DNA of 64,000 bases from Incurvaria masculella (Eukaryota; Arthropoda; Insecta; Lepidoptera; Incurvariidae). The notes under the pieces are model-generated. The model saw only the letters and a program-made list of their open reading frames with translations. It did no database searches and was not told the origin of the DNA. Numbering within the stretch: position 1 is the stretch's first letter; every line of letters starts with the position of its first letter. The position numbers and the translations under genes were made by a program. Shown one piece after another: positions 12,182 through 22,591 of the stretch. The stretch is taken from contig OX335660.1 in assembly GCA_946894095.1 (NCBI GenBank), positions 11,723,001 to 11,787,000 of the forward strand, in the 5' to 3' direction.

Positions 12182-12300
12182 TTAGGGTTACGTATCCAAA
12201 GGTTGCCAACGTTAACCCTATTACTTCGCTGTCCATCTATCCGTCTGTTACAGAGCTGCATCTCATGAACCGTAATACCCGAAATTGTCACAGATACGCA
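12182..12300 (-). repeat. Degenerate GACG-element fragment
   Basis: AGGGTTACGTATCCAAAGG, AACCCTATTACT, TCTGTTACAGAGCTGCATCT, CATGAACCGTAAT and TGTCACAGAT follow the order of the GACG-element core on the minus strand, but the tetranucleotide array is reduced to CCATCTATCCGTC. Confidence 0.6.
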
Positions 12301-12540
12301 ACGATTCATAAGATGTACGGTTTTATTTAAGAAATGTAATCATTCCACTACTTTGGATACACCAAACTCATTGGAATTCAACGGCACATATTTCGTGACA
12401 AAAATTATCGGTAATCCAATAGATGGAAACCCAAATAGAGCGTGTAATATTGTGTCGGAATCGAATGATTTCGTTCCAACTACCAGAGACTAATCGTGGA
12501 ACGAAAATAATGATAAACACATGGTGACCCAAGTGAAATA

Positions 12541-12877
12541 TTTTTTAGGGTTCCGTACCCAAAGGGTGAAAACGGAACCCTATTACTAAGCCTCCGCTGT
12601 CCGTCCGTCCGTCCGTCCGTCCGTCCGTCCGTCCGTCCGTCCGTCCGTCCGTCTGTCCGTCTGTCACAGGGCTGTATCTCAGTAACCGTAACAGGTAGAC
12701 AGCTGAAATTTTCACAGAGTGTGTATTTATTTTGCCGCTACAACAACAAATAGGTAAGATTAAAAAAATATTAAAATTAAAGGGGGCTCCCATACAAAAA
12801 ACGTGTTTTTTTTGGATTTTTTTACGATGGTACGGAACCCTTCGTGTGCGAGTCCGACTCGCACTTGGCCGGTTTTT
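12541..12877 (-). repeat. GACG-microsatellite element, full copy
   Basis: Complete element read on the minus strand: AAAAACCGGCCAAGTGCGAG near 12877, core with TTATTTTGCCGC on the plus strand, a long CCGT run at 12600-12650, and the closing TTTTTAGGGTTCCGTACCC at 12541. Confidence 0.85.
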
Positions 12878-12989
12878 GAAATACCAGTAAGATGCGTCAA
12901 TTCAAGATAAATCTAAAATCAACCAAAAGCTTTGATTTCCTCAACAACACTCTTAACTTGAATCGACTACATTCTACGAAGTAAAGAAG

Positions 12990-13200
12990 CTTCCGATATG
13001 AGTTTTCTAATCGCTCGGCGACAGGAAAGCGCTCACACCGGGAAATCGTCCCACCTGCTAAGTCGGCCACGTGACCACTCTCGGGCCAAGAACTCACCGG
13101 AGCACGGCGGCGAGCGGCGGGCGAACGAGCGCTGCGCGAACGAACGCACATTCGCTCTCAAAATAGTTCGTGACGAATCGTTGATTGTGGCATAGACCAC
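12990..13200 (-). promoter_or_regulatory. GC-rich island; possible antisense first exon
   Basis: A G+C-rich segment (GCGGCGAGCGGCGGGCGAAC) in AT-rich surroundings. On the minus strand a good donor-like site (CCG then GTGAGTTC, cut near 13097) ends a GC-rich open stretch, which would suit a short first exon transcribed leftward. On the plus strand there is an open frame (12998-13195) without recognisable product. Promoter or exon status is inference. Confidence 0.25.
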
Positions 13201-13319
13201 GAAAGTTTTTTTTGCATTTCAAGTGTGTACGTATATAAAAAAAGGAGGCACAAAACATTATGTATTTGAGATAGCAATAACAATATTGCCAATAATTTAG
13301 TATTACACACATACATATA

Positions 13320-13410
13320 TACCATCACGCCGGCTCCGGAAGAATAAGCAGAGATGATAGGATCACAGCATACGTCTTTCGCTTTCTCTGCAGCCATATA
13401 TCTTTATAAT
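13320..13410. repeat. Short dispersed repeat shared with 26320-26430
   Basis: Both places carry ACGCC, GGAA or GGTA then AGCAGAGAT, a GATCGCAGCA-like phrase, TTTCGCTT and a following ATACAxG TTCTAC-type phrase. At 26.3 kb it follows a LINE 3' end, so it may be LINE 3' UTR. Confidence 0.4.
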
Positions 13411-14211
13411 ACAAGTTCTACAATTACGAGTGCTAAATACACGAAATATTAAATCGACCGGGGATTAAATTGACGTAAATTGAGATAAAATAAGTGGAGA
13501 AATAATATAAATTTTTTCACCATTCTGAAATGGATGTCAAATATTTCATTGGTAAGAACGCAAATTTTTTGATGGAAACGATTCTGCACCAATGTGCAGG
13601 ATTGATCTAATTCCCTCACAATTTTGTTCACACCTTACGCCAGTTAACCCCCTGGTCACAGAATAAGTAATAGTGCTACCCTGGTCGTGGCACGTTCTCC
13701 CGGGTATATTTAGTTAAATATTTTATTTTATTAATGATAATTTCAAACCGGTCAAAATTGCTTTAAATTTTAAAATAGACTAAACATATTTTACAATTAT
13801 AATCTTAATGTTTAACAATTTCATTTAATAAGCTAGCTTTTTTATCTGGATTTCTTGGATTCCATGCACAAAACTGAGAACTCTCTCGAACCGGCTTTGG
13901 TGGGTCCACTGCTCAAACTGAACTTGTTTGTGTGTCAGGCTTGGACTAATTGCATGCGTAGTCAGTAACTTACGGTTCATCGAGGCGATATATCTCCGAG
14001 AATGGTTCGGCCATTTTCTAACATGGCCACAAGTCAACAACTGCTGAACACTCCAGTGGTCAGTGAACCACTTATACTCGCTTATAGTAAGTAAGTAGGC
14101 GCGCAATTAATGTGGATCTTTACGATTTCAGACCCGTTGCTGGTGAGAGTATGTTCCAATTCGTTAGCTAAAGTTCTCAATCACGTTTTTTATTAAGCTG
14201 TAGATGAATGT
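13411..14211. other. No gene recognised
   Basis: AT-rich; a 93-codon minus frame (13825-14106) has no recognisable motif. Confidence 0.35.
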
Positions 14212-14475
14212 CTCTAACCACACCTACTGGCATGACACACAAAACACCACATGGGAACTAGGTGCCATGCCAGTAACTTAATTATATTTCCGGGTACAAT
14301 GAACCAAATGTAAACGCCTACAATTTTCATTGACGTTTTTACCATACTTATTTTTCCATCCATTTGAATGTAGTGCAATGCAAGGAAGCTCCTGGAATGG
14401 GACCTATTTCCAATGTAGTGTATTGGAGTAATATCAGTAAAGTCATGTGGTGTGGTACATGACGTGTGGTCCTAG
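14212..14475. mobile_element. Two diverged SINE family A fragments, opposite orientation
   Basis: 14212-14335 reads on the minus strand (CACCACATGGGAACTAGGTG then CCATGCCAGTA). 14350-14475 reads on the plus strand (CCATCCATTTGAATGTAG, CTCCTGGAATGGGACCTA, GTGTATTGGAGTAATATCAG). They face tail to tail. Confidence 0.5.
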
Positions 14476-15164
14476 GTATTTATTTCCAGTTCAATAAAAA
14501 AATTAATTAAATACGCTAATCCGTTGCTACATTAAGGAACAAATTTAGTAAGAGAAACTGAACCCTAATCAATGTAGATTCGAAAATAGCAACATATCTA
14601 ATCCCTGTAGAAGTTATTCGTTCAAAATAAGTAAACGCTATTTAAAACTGGTTTATAGGACGTATGAGGAAAATAACATGATAATTTTTAAATTATAACA
14701 AAACGTACAATAAGAATAAAACCGTCAGTGTGGTTAAAAGTGTAGAAACAGTGGATTTCGCATGTCACGTTCACTAATCACTGCATCTGAATTATTCCGA
14801 GTGAAGAGACAGAAAAGCTTTAGGTTGGTCAAAAAACATATACAATTAACATTGCTTATTATTAGAAGAACAATTGTGCTGGACAGGAAGTATTGCACTC
14901 GACTAGAGTGACCTACTAGAATGATAGATGATGTTTTCTTTATCGCTAGATATACTGTTAAAAGAAACAACAATCCTGTCACAACAAGTCATTCTTTGCG
15001 GCTCCTTTGTAGCTGGGTGTATTAGACCACGAAAGTTGTGTTACTACGTAGATGGTTTCAGACTCCAACATTAGCTAGAACTTACCAAAAAGCTCCACAA
15101 TAAGTACACCGAATACAGAATCCTCCAATACGGAAGGTATAGTCTCTGTGTTTTTTCATCATCT
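14476..15164. other. No gene recognised
   Basis: AT-rich sequence with only short unassigned frames. Confidence 0.35.
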
Positions 15165-15487
15165 CAACCATGGAGAATGCTCTTCGGAACTATACAATTC
15201 CATCAATCCGTCCTGTTTATGCAATTACTCAACGCGGAACAGGCAGGGGATGAATCCAATTAGTGTCGATGATCCCAAAATAAAAACCATCCGATCCTCT
15301 TGATACTTCATCAATAGGGTCAATAAATTGTCGAATGCATTCCCCGCCGAGGTATCTACCCCATAATACAACCTGGGCAGCCTTCAAACATGGTGAGAAG
15401 AAGCACTCGCGACATCGTTTTCATAGCCCCCGTGAAAATAGGAGCCCATGGGCGTTGTCGGGTTGCAGACCTAGCGTACGCTATTTA
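15165..15487 (+). pseudogene. Decayed LINE reverse-transcriptase 3' fragment
   Basis: Nucleotide-level copy of the LINE remnant at 25480-25827: CATGGAGAATGCTC, CAACGCGGAACAGGCAGGG, CATCCGATCCTCTTGAT, TTCCCCGCCGAGGT, TACAACCTGGGCAGCCTTC and AAACATGGTGAGAAGAAGCA. Multiple frameshifts and stops; non-functional. Confidence 0.65.
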
Positions 15488-16346
15488 GTCTAGCTTTAGG
15501 ATGTAAATGACTTGCGATGTTTTTTTTAAAATACGTAATCTATATTCGATATTACTGTAAAATGTAATGTCAGATTTTAATGAGGTTTTCACAATTTACC
15601 TGAATGATAACAGTGAAAATTTAAATTTTTCACCATGGAAGATAAAACTCCATAAGCTTAAAAAAAGCAAAGTCGAACGTTTACAACCTGTATACAAGAA
15701 AACCGCTATTCTACTTCATTGTAAACAAAATGTAAAGATTCTGACAGTAGTCAGTACATCCGTCAAACTAAAACTTGCCATTACAGCATCATTGCATACG
15801 GAATATTTAGATCAAATGACTTTTATGCAACGTTCGTCTCAAGTATGTTAAAGTACATACTTGTTTTTGTGGGAATCTCAATTGGTCACTTTCTCCTGCA
15901 GGTGTCTCTCATCGGTTGAGCAATAAAATGACATTAGGCTAACGGATGGCAAACGGTCGTATAAGTCATTCCGGTCGTTCTGTTCACTTTGTGGTCTCTT
16001 TACGTAATACCGCAGAATGTGTAGGCTTAAAGAGATTTGGTTGTGTCGTTCATTTGAATACTTAATTGAATGAAAGAACTGATTTATGTTTTGACTGGTT
16101 TATCATCGCATTTTTTATTATGTATTACTATTGTGAAATCTTAATTAAATACTGTATTATATTTAAGTTTGATAGAAAGGAAAATGCTCTGGCTTTTTAT
16201 TTTCTTGGTGCATTAGAAGTTACGAAAGTGATTATGATAGGACTGAGTGTAACATACGCTAAGAATGACTAATATACAGATCTGAATGAAATTAAAACTT
16301 AAATGAAATGAACGTCATAGTGCACCATCTCTGGTTATAGCTGTAT
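15488..16346. other. No gene recognised
   Basis: Short frames only (94 codons at 15567-15851; 68 codons at 16066-16272), unassigned. Confidence 0.35.
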
Positions 16347-16455
16347 AAAAATTGTCTGTGTTCTTTCTTCTTATATCTTAAGATACATATTGTGTGTCTT
16401 CTTTCTTCTTATGTCTCAAGATCTAAGAAGGAAAAAGACAGACAATATTTTAACT
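16347..16455. repeat. Small foldback repeat
   Basis: ATTGTCTGTGTTCTTTCTTC then TTATATCTTAAG is mirrored by CTCAAGATCTAAGAAGG then AAAAAGACAGACAAT; the TCTTTCTTCTTATxTCT phrase is also repeated directly inside. Confidence 0.5.
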
Positions 16456-17204
16456 ACTAGTCTACGGGCTACAGGATATAAAATCTCAGTGGAAAAAATG
16501 CTTGTCATGCAATGTCGTCTTATGTAGTCCAAGCGAACAATTATGCGAAGGCGTGCTATTCGATTGTCATGAGCATTGAACTAGAATAATCATTAATGCC
16601 ATGCAGGCAATAACCGTCATGTAGGAAGTGAGCCGAGAAGTATGCAATGTTCCGGGTTCGGTCAGCTAAATTGCAAGGCCAACGACCAGCCTACACTTCG
16701 GTGCGGGTCCCAGAACTGTGTCTTGGGTCCGTTACTGTCTTGACCTTGGGAGTAACAATATTATTCATCCTGATGACACGTCAAAGCGATATGGAAAGAA
16801 AGTCAAAGGAATTGTTTTTGTTATAAGCTCGAATCACTTTTCACTGCGAAGTGTAAATAACCTAGTAATAAGATTGTACTGTGTTATTTGTTTGTACACG
16901 ATAAAAGGAATGTTTCAGTAGTATTTTAAGGTTTGTCATATCTCTATCGGTGCATAATTTCAGTGGTATATTCTAGCAATGTGATACAAAGCGATAAGAT
17001 GAAAATAAAGAGGTTATTAGTACATTAATTGCTTCTAGGTAACTTTTTATAACTCAACTAAATAACTGATTTTGTCAACAGGCTGAGTTTGCTGTAGGGT
17101 TTTGGATTAACCTTACTCTGATCCAGAGTTATTTGAATAAATATATGAAAATCCAAAAAAACTAAAAGTCCTTTATAAACCTAAAAAAGAATCGTCTCTC
17201 GCTC

Positions 17205-17550
17205 TAGCGTCTGATGCCAAATACGATTTCGGTGACGACATATTTATATGTTCAATATTTGTAGTCGATGTCCGCAATGCAGGTAAAGCGTTAAGTAAAA
17301 TCAAATAAAAATCATAATCTTAAATACTGCGTTAGTAGGAAGCACTGAATGTGGAAGGAGGGATTGTAGGACAATTCCAAATTATAGCTGTCGCCTACCT
17401 CCCGTCTCCCTATTTCGCCACCGGCGACAGGCATGTTTGCTGGTTCAAGTCTAGCCTTTCACTATATTCATGAAGTAATTATTGATCATCTATTTCTATA
17501 AAATTTTTAATTACTGTGTTTTTTCTACACGGTGAATTCTACATATTATG
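17205..17550 (+). repeat. Dispersed repeat family B, copy 1
   Basis: Shares phrases with 31150-31510 and, more weakly, 57230-57637 and 24215-24330: GCGTCTGATGxxAAATACGA, GTCxATGTCCGCAA, ACTGCGTTAGTAGGA, a GGAGGGA stretch, a B-box-like GGTTCAAGTCTAGCC, and an end like CACGGTGAATTCTACATAT. Probably a SINE-like element; no coding capacity. Confidence 0.5.
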
Positions 17551-18489
17551 TATCACATTCTTTGATATACTTGTTAGTAGGAAAGATTCCGTTTCACTTA
17601 AGAATGGTATCATTCAATTTATTAATGCTATTTTCATTGATCAATCATTCAATCAAACATGGCAAATTGCCTTTTACTACATTTATATTCATTTCCTCGC
17701 ATAAAGCTTCCTCGATTACGTGCATTCAGAATGTAAGCTAAGCGATCGTGATAGCATGAGCATTTTGTAGTGACATCGAGCGGTGGTGGCGAAGAAAAAC
17801 AACAAACAGACATTCTTAAAAAAAAATACGACAATCATCTCCATAAAATCAAAAGTAACAAAATAGCTCCACTCTCGACAGCGTCACTTAGCAAAGATTC
17901 CACATCTAAAGCGATGCTCTTATAAACCCAAGCAAATATAGCTCTAGACATCATTGGAATAAGAACCGTAAGGCTGATCGCTCTATTTCCTCTGGCGGGC
18001 ACGAGCGAAGAATCTGCCTCGATGATGTATCGAAACCGAACGCAGCAAAGCGGAACAAAGCAGCGAAAACAAATTAGACGAAAAAATCCCGCTGCGAAAC
18101 GAAAGAATTCATTAGAAAATTCGATTCGTCTCGACAGCTGCGTAGCGAAAGTATTTCGTTAGGGTTTCGGAGCAACAAGTGTTTGCTCCTTTCGGTAACT
18201 TCATTTGAGAATACCGAGTTTTAGCAGTTCATGTCATTGACCGATCGTGAAACTATTCAACATGGTAGCACTGCGTTTCGAATTAGAAGGCTAATCTTTC
18301 TGTAGACCACAAATTCTGTTCTTAGGTGCCAAAAGTAGCACTCATGAAGAGGTTGTTTAAAGTATTACACACTGGATAATATTTGGTAAACATATTGTCT
18401 ATAACAGGGCCATATCTTCTAATTTTTTCTGTTATGTTGTTCCATTCGCGTTCAATTTAATAATTTCCTCAAAAGCGTTCATTATCTCG
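17551..18489. other. No gene recognised
   Basis: Short overlapping frames in the AT-rich part are not credible genes. The stretch 17990-18180 is moderately GC-rich (AAACGAAAG-type purine runs) without open frame. Confidence 0.35.
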
Positions 18490-18745
18490 CTGAAGAGGAT
18501 AAGGGGGTGATCGAGTTCTATACAATAGCTCGTGCCTGATTCATCACTCAAATTAAGAAATATTTTTCGGATATTTTTCACATTAAATAAATCAACGGTA
18601 CGTTTTTACTTTTTTGATAACATAAGTAATATCAGTGATATACGTCCTTAATCATATTCATACAAAACTTTAGAGAGTTATATCAGGCACGAGCCATTGT
18701 ATGGAACTTGATCACCTCATTATCCTCTTAAGGAGACCAAGAGAA
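18490..18745. mobile_element. Foldback/MITE with GAGGATAATGAGGTGATC ends
   Basis: The left end (GAGGATAAGGGGGTGATCGA then GTTCTATACAATAGCTCGTG) is mirrored at 18683-18742 (CACGAGCCATTGTATGGAAC then TTGATCACCTCATTATCCTC). Related single ends are at about 30625-30655 and 52853-52905. Interior of about 140 bp, non-coding. Confidence 0.65.
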
Positions 18746-19435
18746 ATGATTCCATGATCGATAAAGTTTCTTTTGCAAACAGCAACTCTTTGATATTGTA
18801 TTTGTTTCTTTCCAAAATACTTGTCTTAGGGTAGAACATTAGTTGATTATGTGCCGCAATGAATATTAATTGCTTCAGTATGTACTATCAACCTTACGAA
18901 TATTCGAAATCGCGGCGTTACAATTATTTTAAAAATCACGAATTTTTAAACTAACGTGCTAAAGATATTCAAATCCAATTAAGGCGACGTAACCCTCGCT
19001 TTGATCATTTGGGCCGTGTGGTTAATTTCAATTATCTTCATCTGACGCCCCGGATATCTTCATTAGAGCTTTAGCGGATCTAGTTTCGTCATTTGGATCA
19101 TCTCTTTTGTGATAATGCTTAGATAATTTAAGCGTTGCTTAATACTAGACACTTTGTGCTCAATAATTTGTCTAGTCAACTCTTCTAATGAAGGCTTGAC
19201 TGATTCGATAAACGGTAACATTTAGTATCATTAAAAAGTGGGAAGTCGTATTTTTTTATTGGCTAGACGGATATTATAGAATATATTAACGATAAGAATA
19301 AAGAAAGATATTAAGGATAGGAAAAATAGCAAATTAACATTAACAGCGAGCGTCTCCTACTTGTGTCCCATGAAGAAATCGGGAAGGCAGGCTGTAGAGA
19401 GGACCCGGGTGACGTAAGCAGTACGGGAATTTTTT
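18746..19435. other. No gene recognised
   Basis: AT-rich, no supported feature. Confidence 0.35.
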
Positions 19436-19575
19436 GTAATGTAACTGGACATGGATGGCTAATGCTACACCGACCGTCATGATATTAGCCCAAAGCACCT
19501 CATTCCCGATGGAATTAGGTGCCATGCTAGGATCTTAACTTAACGAGCATGGCTACATTGAACTTCACATGGCTG
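19436..19575 (-). mobile_element. SINE family A, 3' fragment
   Basis: CTGGACATGGATGGCTAATG, CATGATATTAGCCCAAAG, CATTCCCGATGGAATTAGGT and GCCATGCTAGGATC match the SINE 3' body on the minus strand. It lies about 190 bp upstream of the large exon. Confidence 0.7.
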
Positions 19576-19764
19576 TATTTATTAACCTTTAAATTTAAGT
19601 TTCAGAAAAGGAAGAATAAAAACCAAATATGTTACCACTGGGCTACGGCCGGTTTTAACTATTTATTTATTATTAATATAATTTTTATATGTACTTTTTA
19701 AATATGACAAGTTAACCTCAAGCGTTCTCATAGTACTTGCTCTAAAATAAAATTTTGTCCTCAG

Positions 19765-21434
19765 GTACTCAAAGCAGAACTGAAGAAACAGACAAAGGTT
19801 ACGTCAACTCCAACCTCCTACAATTCGATCCGCTGGCAGCCGTCCGCTGCGTAGAAAGTGTTGCCGACGAACGATGCGGAACTAACCTCGCAATCGATTC
19901 CGCGGCAAAAACGATGGAAGAGATCGCGGCGCGCCCCGTCGCGGAGTACATCCCTCCTCCGCTCCCTCCCAAAGCGAGACCGAAGATGTCATCCGGATCC
20001 ACTCTGACGCACATCGACGGAGCGGCCGCGCTCGCGCTAAACGGACACGCCGGCGATCGATCGCCCGCAGATATCGGGGACGCGATCGCTCGAGACCGGA
20101 GTTCGATGCACTCTCTCGTGCTTAATTCTAGCTCGCCGGCAACGGTATTCATCGCGGCCGGCGCAGCAGAACGGGACGCGAGCGGAGCCGATGCAGACGC
20201 GACGCGGGCGAGAGACGCCGAGCGCGCCCACCACGCCGTCACCATCAGGGTGAACACAGACTCCAAGGTCATACCGCCGGTCATCTCCAGTGTCCACCTC
20301 AAGAACGGCGCGAGCTATCAGACCTTCGGTGACCTCTCCAAGAAGAACAATAGCATAGTCCGAATAAATGTCGACGAGAGTCCCCGCGACGGCTGGGATG
20401 AGGACGGACAGAAAAGAACGCTCGCGCAGACCGAAAAGACTGCGCCCTATATATACTGCAGCGCCTATCCACTGAACTCCGTCACCAATATGGTTATGTC
20501 GAGCGGCCAGTGCTCGCCGAGTGACACGCTCGACTCGGGCACCTGCAGTGACCTCGATAGTACGCCGCCCCCGTTACCGAAAAAAAAGACATCCAAAACA
20601 AACGGAACATCCAAAACAGGTACCAGTGTCACTCTCATCACCTTCCAAAATACGGCGGAGAGTACTCGCAGCGAGAGCAACCACAGCGCGGATCTAGATT
20701 TTGAGGACAACGAATCGAATATATCGTGCGACTCTTTAAACAGTAGCGAGTTAAACGGCAGCATCCACACCGAGGAAAGTAGTGAGAATAAGAAAGATAA
20801 GTCTGAGCCACCGGCTGCGCCTGAGATGCCATCTTTTATAACGAGCGGCGTAAACAATAACGACAGCAGCTTTCTACCACAAGGTCTCTTGCAAGACATC
20901 AGAGAGCGCTCTGCGAAACTAAACACCGTACCGGCAGAAAGCGAAGACAAACCCAGTGGGTGGCCACTCGCTGACGATGCCGACTTTATCCAAGGGAATG
21001 CCGAGCTCACCTCTTTCCAGCTTGTTTCGAAAATCAACAACGAGAACAACAAAAATATGAGTCAGAATCTGACCTCATTGCCAGTAAATTTAGAAAAGTC
21101 GCTCAGCGTCTCGAAGACTCCATTGATTAGTGAGAGCACTTACGAAGACCGCCAAAAGCAGAAGGAGAAAAAGTGTTACAGTGGCAACTTTGTGTACGAT
21201 ACGGACAAGTATTACGATTTTCACTTGAACGAAAAAGTGTTCGACGAACCGAAGAAGAGTGTTGTGATCAAACGTGACAGTGCAGACGAAGCGGAATATT
21301 TCGCGGGTGTAAAAGACTACAAAGCGGAAGACCAACCGTCTACAATTAGGAGTTCCAAGGGTACCATTCGCGGTGTGAAGAACCGAGTGCGAGCCGGTAT
21401 CGCTACGTTTCTACAGATCCAGACTACGACCAAG
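19765..21434 (+). CDS. GRXCR1-like protein, large internal exon (N-terminal region)
   Basis: This is the longest open frame in the window (about 556 codons plus two bases) and the first recognised exon of a glutaredoxin domain-containing cysteine-rich protein, related to Drosophila CG12206/CG31559 and vertebrate GRXCR1. It is bounded by an acceptor (TTTTGTCCTCAG, cut after 19764; a codon is split one base before the exon) and a donor (ACCAAG then GTCAGT, cut after 21434, phase 0). The polypeptide is rich in Ser, Asn, Glu and Pro. It has two proline motifs (EYIPPPLPPK about 70 codons in; TPPPLPKKK near 20562-20588), a Cys/Asp patch (SGTCSDLDS), an acidic-Ser segment around 20680-20800, and a conserved end, RGVKNRVRAGIATFLQIQ, that leads straight into the glutaredoxin exon. 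The first half is strikingly GC-rich. The start codon lies in an upstream exon not identified here. Vertebrate GRXCR1 acts in actin-rich hair-cell bundles; the insect role is less clear. Family assignment is from recognition, not alignment. Confidence 0.85.
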
Positions 21435-21594
21435 GTCAGTTGATCTCCTTTCTTTTAACGGCACGCCGCCGTCGCCGCTGTGTGACATTGTACCGAGTCT
21501 GATATTATTCTGATACAGTCGGCTTGTAAAAGTCGATGCATGAATATTTTAGATTAATTTTTTTTCGTGTGTTAGTAGAATGAATTTTGGAATG

Positions 21595-22045
21595 AAGAAT
21601 GGATACATGCGATACTGTAATTGATTCCAAAAAGGCTAAAGGCGGTTGTCAAAACTACTTAGCTCGGAGAGATTTGATCTCACCCGACCTTAGCTTAAAA
21701 ACTTCCATAACTACTTAAATGATTTCATCTTGCTCGGGGTTTTTTTTTAGAAGATTCTAACATTTCGAAGATTAGGTGTGAAGAATGGTCATACAGGTGA
21801 TTCCGAATAGGCTAAAGACGATCTCCAGAACGTCTTAGCTCTGAGCCGCCTAGCTTTAAAACTTCCATAATTTCTTAAATATTGTATTAGTCATTTCTAA
21901 GGCTTGGTGTGAAGAATGGTAATACAGCTGATGCCAGAATTGATTCCGAATAGGCTAAAGACGGTCGCTAGAACTATCTCTGAGTTTAGAGCTGAGCCGA
22001 ATTAGCTTCAATACTTCAATAACTTCTTAATGATTTTATTAGGCA
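21595..22045. repeat. Three diverged ~130-bp tandem repeats just inside the giant intron
   Basis: Each unit has GAAGAATGG, ATAC, GATTCC then AxAAxGGCTAAAG, GCGGT or GACGATC, CTTAGCT, AAxACTTCCATAA and CTTAAATGAT. Units begin near 21594, 21779 and 21910. They lie 160-610 bp downstream of the exon and are non-coding. Confidence 0.6.
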
Positions 22046-22591
22046 TTTCACTACAGCTAGTCGTATTTCCACAATATTCTGACAACAATTCCATAACTTC
22101 CACAAATACTCATTATTTTATTGCACTATCACCACAGAAATAATAATCTTGCAGACCGTACCTTGCGCGACGACGAGGTTAGTGTTACGGCGACTTTGAA
22201 AGTGTGAGATTAAGCGTACTCGAGCAGCGTTAATGCAACTTTACGAAACTTTAATAGCTCGTACGTCCTTAATTAAGATCACATGAGCATTTACTTTGCA
22301 TGAATGATTCAATGCGAGTGATCTCATTTTGAGTTTCTCTTGTTCATTTAGGTCGATCTATCCATCTAATAGATTGACTTGTTCGACCCTGATAGTATCT
22401 ATGTTTGTTAGTAGGTGTCATGTTATTATGTTTCTATATTGTGCTTGTCAACAAAATTGCAATAAAAATGGATCAAAGTAATTGGATGGCAGTACTTTCT
22501 GTGTGTTTTAATTGTTATGACAATAGCAATCGTAGTATTGTAAATATTTGTTTTAAAATGTCCATGCATATATTATAGGTCTGAATTATAA
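22046..22591. other. Intronic, nothing recognised
   Basis: AT-rich; no frames or repeats supported. Confidence 0.35.

Noticed and set aside
12545..12793. Frames with TDGRTDGRTDGRTDG repeats (also at 52.2 and 60.75 kb)
   Set aside because: These are translations of the GACG tetranucleotide arrays inside non-coding elements.
19799..21335. Several long minus-strand frames (167, 195, 86 and 81 codons) opposite the large exon
   Set aside because: They are shadows of the GC-rich coding exon, with no splice or start context and no recognisable motifs.
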